The position numbers and the translations under genes were made by a program. Positions 58,624-64,000 of a stretch of DNA of 64,000 nt are shown in pieces. The stretch is from Chlorobiaceae bacterium (lineage in GTDB: Bacteria > Bacteroidota > Ignavibacteria > Ignavibacteriales > Ignavibacteriaceae): assembly GCA_013824085.1 (NCBI GenBank), contig PNNF01000004.1, forward strand, positions 1-64,000, written 5' to 3'. Position 1 is the stretch's first letter. Each line of letters begins with the position of its first letter. The notes under the pieces were generated by a model. It had not been told where the DNA came from. It saw nothing but the letters and a program-made list of their open reading frames with translations, and ran no database searches.

Positions 58624-59730
58624 TCAATTAAACTCTCTGTTATTATATTCAATCTCAACAAGATTAAATTTTCCGTATATAAATTTTCCGCTCGACTTTC
58701 CCCATATCGCTTCACCATATGTTGCAACTTTTCTTCCGTTAAAATCTTTATAGTTGCTAATTGGAGTTGACCATCTAAAATTTTTATAAACTTTTCCATC
58801 TGCTGATTCATATCTATCATCAGAAACAAAATTTACCAATTCATCTTTTTCATTAAAGTACAGAGTTGCAGTAATTGAATTTCCTTCATTTGTAAATTTT
58901 GCTTTTACAGTTAGCGAGTCAATTGTTTCCCATTCGATGTTTTTATCAATTAAGGAAGCAGGAGCCATAAGACACATATCATTAAACATCGTAACTGTTT
59001 CCCCTTTGTTCATTTCAGGACCTTTAGCATCAACAACTTGAAATAGAGATGCAACCTTAATCTGCATTGTTGCATTTGGTCCAACGTAAAGATGTAAGCC
59101 TTCGAATGGAAGAAGAAACAATTTTGATTTAATAAAAAATGCTCTGGTTGGTTGATCAAAAAAATTATACTGAATTGAATTAAAATCCAAAAAATCAGAA
59201 TCAGGATTTGTTTTAATCTCTCCTTTAAAAACTGCTTTAATATTTTGTGGTTTTTCTTTTCCTATTGCTCCACTATATCTTAGATATTTTTGAACCGCTA
59301 ACGGAAGATGTTTTATCTCTTCTTCGTTCAATATTGACGGTGTGAAAAATCTTTCCAAGCCCTTCACAACTTCAGCTTTAAATAAATTTTGATAACTTGA
59401 GGGGAGATTTCCTGCGAAGGTTACAACGATTGGAAAGAGCAAAATTAAATTGAGTAGAGTTCCAAATTTTGCTACGTTCCAAGAAAGGATAATAAGAATT
59501 TGCGAAATAATAATTGCAGCGAAGCCAAAGTACACCCAGAAATTTTTTCCAAACAAAAAAAGAAGTGCAGTTGTTAAAAAAAGAAAAGTCGATAACAACC
59601 AGAATTTACCAGCGAGCTTGGAAATATTTTGAGTCAACTGACTAACTTCTGCCAAGTTGTAAGCTTTAACAAAACCTAACAGATGAATTAGTCCGTGGAT
59701 AATAATCAATGCTAAGAAGAAATATTTCAT
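58624..59730 (-). CDS. DUF6544-like membrane protein
   Basis: A 368-residue protein. Four hydrophobic helices fill residues 1-105 (the first contains LALIIIHGLIHLLGFVKAYNL, with two His). A soluble domain of about 260 residues follows, with ALAVQKYLRYSGAIGKE-type and MNKGETVTMFNDMCLMAPASLID motifs that I associate with DUF6544. The function is unknown; the soluble part resembles lipid-binding or outer-membrane-carrier-like beta sheets, which is inference. The gene is in a run with the exported hydrolase. Confidence 0.75.
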   Translation of the reverse strand: MKYFFLALIIIHGLIHLLGFVKAYNLAEVSQLTQNISKLAGKFWLLSTFLFLTTALLFLFGKNFWVYFGFAAIIISQILIILSWNVAKFGTLLNLILLFPIVVTFAGNLPSSYQNLFKAEVVKGLERFFTPSILNEEEIKHLPLAVQKYLRYSGAIGKEKPQNIKAVFKGEIKTNPDSDFLDFNSIQYNFFDQPTRAFFIKSKLFLLPFEGLHLYVGPNATMQIKVASLFQVVDAKGPEMNKGETVTMFNDMCLMAPASLIDKNIEWETIDSLTVKAKFTNEGNSITATLYFNEKDELVNFVSDDRYESADGKVYKNFRWSTPISNYKDFNGRKVATYGEAIWGKSSGKFIYGKFNLVEIEYNNREFN

Positions 59731-59766
59731 TTTTTATTCTCCAAATTATTTTTCTTTACTCACCAA

Positions 59767-60831
59767 TTATCTATACGACGCCTTTTCAATATCTTTTAAT
59801 GTTGTAATTTTTTTTGGTGGGTCAAGAAATTTATCTAAAAATTTATAAATCTTAATTCTAATTTCTCTTCCAATTTTATGATCCATTCTGTCAAACGAAT
59901 GTCCGCCCGGAATATCTTGAAAAATTTCATACTCAAACTTTTTTCCTTCTACTTTCAATGATTTTATTAGATGCTCAACTTCCAGTACATTTACATCTTC
60001 GTCGTTTGTGTTTGTGTGAATGAGTAGCGGAGTTTTTAATCTATGAGCATTCCAAGCGGCGGAGCGTTTTCTATATTCTTCAACATTTTGATCGGCAGTT
60101 TTTCCGATATGATAATCAGCTGAAAATAAATCGCGGTAGCTATCATCTTTGTATCCCATTCTTGCAACAAGATCGCTTACTGGAACTCCCGCAAAAGCAA
60201 CTTTATATTTGTCGGGGTGATCAAAAACATTAAACAACGCTATCATTCCACCGTGACTCCAGCCAATGATTCCAACTCTATCTGGATCAACAAAATCATA
60301 ATTGTCAAGCATGTATTGGCGACTGGCGTTAGCATCTTCATTTTCAAGTCCACCGTAGTCAATCAATTTATAATGCCGCTCGCCATAACCAGTGCTGCCA
60401 CGATACTCAGGTGCAACAACGATATATTGCTGATACATCAACTCTCTGATGATGTGTGTGTAATATGTTGTAAAATCAGCGTGAACTCCACCATGCGGCA
60501 GAACTATCAGCGGATATTTTTTATTAAAGTCAATTCCTTTGGGAATGAAAACGTAAGACCAAAATTTTACGGGATTGCCTGCGCCTTGTGCAGTTGGATT
60601 TTTTTCTTTGGCGGGTGGTGGACCAGTTTTAAAAACTTTATCAACGAATGCGACATCTCCAACACGCTGAAACCAAAGGACGTCATCAACAAGTTTTTCT
60701 AAGATATCTAATCTGTGTTGTAAATTTTCTTCATTCTCCGTTATCTCTTTTTTGAGATCTTCAATGCTCTGTGCAAAAAAATTACTACTCAAAAAAAAGA
60801 AAACCGTAAATATTATTGATAAGAGTTTCAT
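59767..60831 (-). CDS. Exported alpha/beta hydrolase, prolyl oligopeptidase (S9)-like
   Basis: A 354-residue hydrolase with a signal peptide (MKLLSIIFTVFFFLSSNFFAQ). The catalytic triad is visible: S192 in GWSHGGM, an Asp near NTNDEDV (about 277-279) and H311 in PGGHSF. The oxyanion region is LPHGGVHADF. There is no N-terminal beta-propeller, so it is the catalytic domain alone; peptidase or esterase activity in the periplasm is likely, substrate unknown. 36 bases upstream of the DUF6544-like gene. Confidence 0.87.
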   Translation of the reverse strand: MKLLSIIFTVFFFLSSNFFAQSIEDLKKEITENEENLQHRLDILEKLVDDVLWFQRVGDVAFVDKVFKTGPPPAKEKNPTAQGAGNPVKFWSYVFIPKGIDFNKKYPLIVLPHGGVHADFTTYYTHIIRELMYQQYIVVAPEYRGSTGYGERHYKLIDYGGLENEDANASRQYMLDNYDFVDPDRVGIIGWSHGGMIALFNVFDHPDKYKVAFAGVPVSDLVARMGYKDDSYRDLFSADYHIGKTADQNVEEYRKRSAAWNAHRLKTPLLIHTNTNDEDVNVLEVEHLIKSLKVEGKKFEYEIFQDIPGGHSFDRMDHKIGREIRIKIYKFLDKFLDPPKKITTLKDIEKASYR

Positions 60832-61133
60832 TTTTTCCTCATCTTTTTTTATGGTTACAAATCAATCCAAAATTTCTTTCTCTAAATTATCTTAAAAAAT
60901 AATTATAACGTAGATTTTTTAATGCGTGATTTATGAGATGAGTTTTTGTTTTTGGTTATTGTGCATAATAAGACAATTTTTGGTGGGAATGCGACTAAAC
61001 GTATGAAGAAAAAATGTTATTGTTCACTCATTAATTCGCTGAAAATATTTTGCAAAAAAAAATGCAGAATTATTATAACTCTGCATTTCTTCGAAAACTA
61101 TTTTAACTTATGCAACTGCACGTCAAAAAAAAA
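60832..61133. other. Intergenic region between ackA and the exported hydrolase
   Basis: About 300 bases of AT-rich sequence. It contains the ackA terminator near 61060-61088 and presumably the promoter of the hydrolase, for which I find no convincing TAnnTTTG match (a TTGATTTG near 60860-60872 is one base off). No gene is supported. Confidence 0.55.
61060..61088 (-). terminator. Intrinsic terminator of ackA
   Basis: A 9-bp perfect stem (AAATGCAGA with its complement) with an 11-base loop lies 46 bases beyond the ackA stop; on the minus strand a run of nine Ts (61062-61054) begins at the end of the stem. Confidence 0.82.
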
Positions 61134-62339
61134 TTATAATTGTGAATTAAGATTTTTTACTATCTGCGCAGTATCGAGTGCAATAACAAGCTCTTCGTTA
61201 GTAGGTATTACTAATACTTTAACTTTTGATGTCTCTTTAGAAATTATTGTTTCGTTCTTTGAATTTTTTTCTTCATCGAACTCAATTCCGATAAATTCCA
61301 TTTCACTACAAACTTCTGAACGAACATCAAGAGCGTTCTCACCTATTCCGCCTGTAAAAACTACTGCATCAACTCCACCCATAGCAGAAGCGTATGCACC
61401 GATATATTTTTTTACTCTATAATTAAAAATATCAAAAGCATATTTTGCTTTTTTATTTCCTTCTTTAACTGCTGTAATAATTTCTCGCATATCGCTGCTC
61501 TCGCCACTTACACCGATAAGACCACTATGTTTATTCAGAAGAGTGCTTGCTTCAGAAAATGCTAAATCTTCTTTTCCCATAATGTATAAAACAATTGAAG
61601 GATCTATATCACCTGCTCTTGTGCCCATTAATAAACCTTCGAGCGGAGTAAAGCCCATCGATGTATCAACAGATTGCCCATTTTTTACTGCTGCCATTGA
61701 GCAACCATTTCCGAGATGAGCAGTAATAATTTTTAATTCTTTAATATCCTTACCTAACTTTAATGCTGCTTGCTCTGAAACATAACGATGAGAAGTTCCG
61801 TGAAAACCGTATCGACGAATTTTATATCGTTTATAAAGTTCATAAGGAATTCCATACAAATAAGCTTTTGGTGGCATCTTTACGTGGAATGATGTATCAA
61901 ACACTCCCGCTTGTTGAATGTTCGGAAGCAATCTTGTAACTGCTTGAATACCTTTTATGTTTGGTGGATTGTGAAGGGGCGCAAGTTCAATATTTTGTTG
62001 CAATACTTTTATTACTTCATCTGTTATCAATACTGATCCTGAGAAATCTTCTCCGCCATGAACTACACGATGTCCAACTGCGTCAATGTCATCCTTGTCT
62101 TCAATCACTCCATGATTTTTGCTTAACATAACTGCAAGAACGTATTCAATACCTTGGGTATGATCGAGAATATCGCCAACAATTCTAACCGAGTCGCCAT
62201 CCCATCGAGTGTGAGTTAAGACAGCGCCACTCATTCCAATTCTTTCAACTTGTCCTTTAGCTAACGAGTAACCTTTTTCTGTATCAATAAATTGATATTT
62301 AATTGAAGAGCTACCACAATTAAGAACTAATACTTTCAT
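61134..62339 (-). CDS. ackA: Acetate kinase
   Basis: AckA interconverts acetyl phosphate plus ADP and acetate plus ATP. The 401-residue product has the N-terminal LVLNCGSSSIKYQ phosphate loop, HRVVHGGE, FDTSFH, GFHGTSHRYVS, AHLGNGCS, DTSMGFTPLEGLLMGTRAGDIDP and FTGGIGENA, all diagnostic. A good AAAAGGA lies upstream of the ATG. Phosphotransacetylase is not in the window. It is the gene after the 3-hydroxyacyl-CoA dehydrogenase (85-base gap), so acetyl-CoA metabolism is a shared theme. Confidence 0.98.
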   Translation of the reverse strand: MKVLVLNCGSSSIKYQFIDTEKGYSLAKGQVERIGMSGAVLTHTRWDGDSVRIVGDILDHTQGIEYVLAVMLSKNHGVIEDKDDIDAVGHRVVHGGEDFSGSVLITDEVIKVLQQNIELAPLHNPPNIKGIQAVTRLLPNIQQAGVFDTSFHVKMPPKAYLYGIPYELYKRYKIRRYGFHGTSHRYVSEQAALKLGKDIKELKIITAHLGNGCSMAAVKNGQSVDTSMGFTPLEGLLMGTRAGDIDPSIVLYIMGKEDLAFSEASTLLNKHSGLIGVSGESSDMREIITAVKEGNKKAKYAFDIFNYRVKKYIGAYASAMGGVDAVVFTGGIGENALDVRSEVCSEMEFIGIEFDEEKNSKNETIISKETSKVKVLVIPTNEELVIALDTAQIVKNLNSQL

Positions 62340-62424
62340 CTAAAATTCCTTTTCGTCATTAAATATATTTTTGTTGAAGTGAAATAGAGTCAACTTCAAT
62401 CATCATTAAATATGCGCAGAGTAA

Positions 62425-63357
62425 TTAAATAATTTTACCATTGCTATCATATTTATAAAAACCTTCGCTCGTCTTTCTTCCAAGTTTTCTTTCTCTTACA
62501 AGTTTGCGAAGAATTGGACAAGCTCTGTATCTTGGTTCACCCAGTGTTTTCCATAGTGTATCCATCCAAGCAAGAACTTCATCAAGTCCCATAGAGTCTG
62601 CTAACTCGAGTGGACCATATTGAAAGTTATAACCCAGCCGCATTGCAGTGTCAATATCTTTTGCTTCGGCAATTCCTTCCATCAAGATGTACATTGCTTC
62701 GTTTAACAACGGAACAATTGCACGAGTAGTAACAAAGCCGGGATACTCGTAAACTTCAACTGCAGTTTTGCCAATTCGATGAGCAAACTCTTTACAAATT
62801 GTAACTGTTTCGTTGGAGGTATCTAAACATTTGACAAGTTCAACGAGAGGAATTTTAGGAACAGGATTTAAGAAGTGCATACCAATAATTTTATCGGGAC
62901 GCTTAGTTGCTTCTGCAATTTGTGTTAAACTTAAAGTTGAAGTATTCGAAACAAAAATTGCTTCCGGTTTTGCAATTTTATCAAGCTCTCTAAAAATTTC
63001 TTTTTTTAATTCGAAATTTTCGTCAACTGCTTCAATAATTAATTCAGAATCTTTTAAGTCCTCAAATTTTATTGACCATTTTACACGAGCTAAAATTGCT
63101 TTTTTTTCTGATGAGGTCATAGCCCATCGTCTAATTTCTCTGTCTATTGTTTCGGAAAGATTTGCTTTTGCTTTTGCAACTTGTTCTTCATCTTTTTCGA
63201 TAATGAGAACTTCCATCCCCGCTGACGCTACTGTTTGAGCTATTCCTTGCCCCATAACTCCCGCACCAATAATAGCGACATTATTTATTGCACCAAAGTC
63301 ATCTTTATGTTTTGAATTTTTTAAGATATCTTCAATTGCTATATTTTGAATTTTCAT
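62425..63357 (-). CDS. 3-hydroxyacyl-CoA dehydrogenase (3-hydroxybutyryl-CoA dehydrogenase type)
   Basis: A 310-residue NAD-dependent enzyme converting 3-hydroxyacyl-CoA to 3-ketoacyl-CoA (or the reverse). The Rossmann motif GAGVMGQGIAQ is near residue 32; the SNTSTLSLTQIAEA and GMHFLNPVPKIPLVELVKC segment holds the catalytic His; the C-terminal domain has GFVTTRAIVPLLNEAM and GPLELADSMGLD. I start at the ATG (63357), after a GTGGAAAA; a further 17 residues upstream are not family-like. It may work in butyryl/crotonyl-CoA or fatty acid metabolism with ackA. Confidence 0.93.
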   Translation of the reverse strand: MKIQNIAIEDILKNSKHKDDFGAINNVAIIGAGVMGQGIAQTVASAGMEVLIIEKDEEQVAKAKANLSETIDREIRRWAMTSSEKKAILARVKWSIKFEDLKDSELIIEAVDENFELKKEIFRELDKIAKPEAIFVSNTSTLSLTQIAEATKRPDKIIGMHFLNPVPKIPLVELVKCLDTSNETVTICKEFAHRIGKTAVEVYEYPGFVTTRAIVPLLNEAMYILMEGIAEAKDIDTAMRLGYNFQYGPLELADSMGLDEVLAWMDTLWKTLGEPRYRACPILRKLVRERKLGRKTSEGFYKYDSNGKII

Positions 63358-63732
63358 GTTTTTTCCACTTATAATAATCGATTTTTTAAAGCAAAAATTG
63401 TTCCACAAAATAAATTGCGTTTAATCACCAAATTGTAATTATAGATTAATATTATTCTCAAATATGGTAAAAATTGTTCATTTTCGATTAAAAAACAAGA
63501 TATTTTATTAGCGTTTTGCGATCTTGGATTTTTTAAATTCCTGTTAGTGCGTGAATATTGAAAACAAACTGATTGCAATATTACAGGAAAAATAATTGAC
63601 TCTTTTATCAATAAAGAATTGTCATTTTTCAGAAAACGTTTTGAATAAATTATTAAAAAGAAGAACTTGAGTTTCGGAAAATAAATTGTTATTAATATCA
63701 TCGGATTCAAAAAAAAAAGAAATGAGATTACA
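63358..63732. other. Divergent intergenic region
   Basis: 375 bases between the dehydrogenase (-) and a membrane protein gene (+). An open frame on the minus strand (63369-63710, 113 codons) has no family signal or start-site support and I regard it as chance. No hairpin or strong promoter match stands out; a TTGAGT-N17-TATTAA at about 63667-63695 on the plus strand may serve the right-hand gene. Confidence 0.5.
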
Positions 63733-64000
63733 ATGAAAAAAATATTGCTTCTCGGGTGCGGGGGAGTTGTTGTGGTAATTGGGTTATTTGTGGTGCTCGG
63801 CGGATTTGTTTTGTTTGGCGGTATTCAAGCGTTAGGATTAGATAGAGCAATTTTTGATGTTTCAAGAACTTTTATTGTTGAAAATTCTCTCACTCAGTTT
63901 GATACGGCTTTTGAAGCATTAAATCAGAATGAATATTCTCAAGCACTTAAACAAATTGTTACTGATTATTCCAAGCAAATAATAAATAATCCCGCTATTG
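63733..64000 (+). CDS. Small membrane-anchored protein, N-terminal part (cut by window end)
   Basis: An ATG at 63733 opens a frame to the end of the window (89 full codons). It encodes a Gly/Val-rich hydrophobic N-terminus (MKKILLLGCGGVVVVIGLF, then VVLGGFVLFGG), i.e. one membrane helix or a signal anchor, followed by soluble helical sequence (SLTQFDTAFEALNQNEYSQAL). The Cys at position 9 precedes Gly but does not make a clean lipobox. A GAGATT lies upstream. No family recognised; the rest lies outside. Confidence 0.65.
   Translation, partial: MKKILLLGCGGVVVVIGLFVVLGGFVLFGGIQALGLDRAIFDVSRTFIVENSLTQFDTAFEALNQNEYSQALKQIVTDYSKQIINNPAI

Noticed and set aside
60217-60702. 161-codon plus-strand frame inside the alpha/beta hydrolase
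   Set aside because: Shadow of a well-supported gene with signal peptide and catalytic triad on the other strand.
60946-61422. 158-codon plus-strand frame at the ackA end
   Set aside because: It runs through the ackA terminator and into ackA on the opposite strand; the codon pattern belongs to ackA.
63369-63710. 113-codon open frame on the minus strand
   Set aside because: No family resemblance, no plausible start signal, low-complexity composition typical of translated AT-rich spacer; treated as chance.

Overview
The window is one continuous, AT-rich bacterial chromosome segment (about one third G+C by eye), gene-dense, with long runs of same-strand genes and few gaps. Several markers point to the Bacteroidota/Chlorobi/Ignavibacteria side of the FCB group, most likely an Ignavibacteria-like organism. 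These are a protein with a type IX secretion (T9SS) sorting domain, the Bacteroidota-style GlmU-like nucleotidyltransferase, a DUF5916 outer-membrane protein, lipid A genes, and promoters of the form TTG-N19-21-TAnnTTTG. The taxonomic call is inference. I saw no tRNA, rRNA, CRISPR array, insertion sequence or prophage.

Layout. 1-3.7 kb: the end of an RND adaptor and a complete CusA/CzcA-type heavy-metal RND pump, closed by a terminator shared with a convergent outer-membrane protein gene. 4.9-7.1 kb: a DUF5916 outer-membrane protein. 7.2-9.6 kb: priA. 9.7-12.2 kb (+): a glycosyltransferase, a DUF1844 protein, NAD kinase and a thioredoxin-fold protein, ending at a bidirectional terminator. 12.3-16.2 kb (-): a four-gene operon of two Ddl-like ATP-grasp ligases, a GNAT acetyltransferase and a lysine 2,3-aminomutase, with its own promoter. 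This is the best candidate for an undescribed pathway. 16.2-24.9 kb (-): recG, gpsA, plsY, ispD, queA, ppdK.

24.9-37.3 kb (-): a compact operon, read from its promoter, of a GH2-like pseudoenzyme with a membrane domain, smc, a T9SS cargo protein, a HAD phosphatase, an ICMT-like methyltransferase, lpxB, an LpxJ-like (DUF374) acyltransferase and lpxK. 37.6-40.4 kb (+): lysA, an LD-carboxypeptidase and a small lipoprotein, which suggests a peptidoglycan precursor/recycling theme. 40.5-45.1 kb (-): an O-antigen ligase carrying an inserted beta-propeller-like domain, an MsbA-like ABC exporter and an M50 protease. 45.2-58.0 kb (-): a long operon of a GlmU-like protein, rsmB, a RodZ-like protein, ligA, a small unknown, a STAS protein, two sodium:solute symporters, a PgpH-type HD phosphohydrolase and a XerC/D recombinase. 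58.0-63.4 kb (-): rpmE, a DUF6544-like membrane protein, an exported alpha/beta hydrolase, ackA and a 3-hydroxyacyl-CoA dehydrogenase. The right edge cuts a (+) membrane protein gene.

Overall this is mostly core genome: envelope synthesis (lipid A, O-antigen, peptidoglycan, phospholipid), DNA repair and chromosome maintenance, and central carbon metabolism. The less ordinary parts are the beta-lysine/ATP-grasp operon, the propeller-in-ligase fusion and the GH2 pseudoenzyme fused to a polytopic membrane domain.
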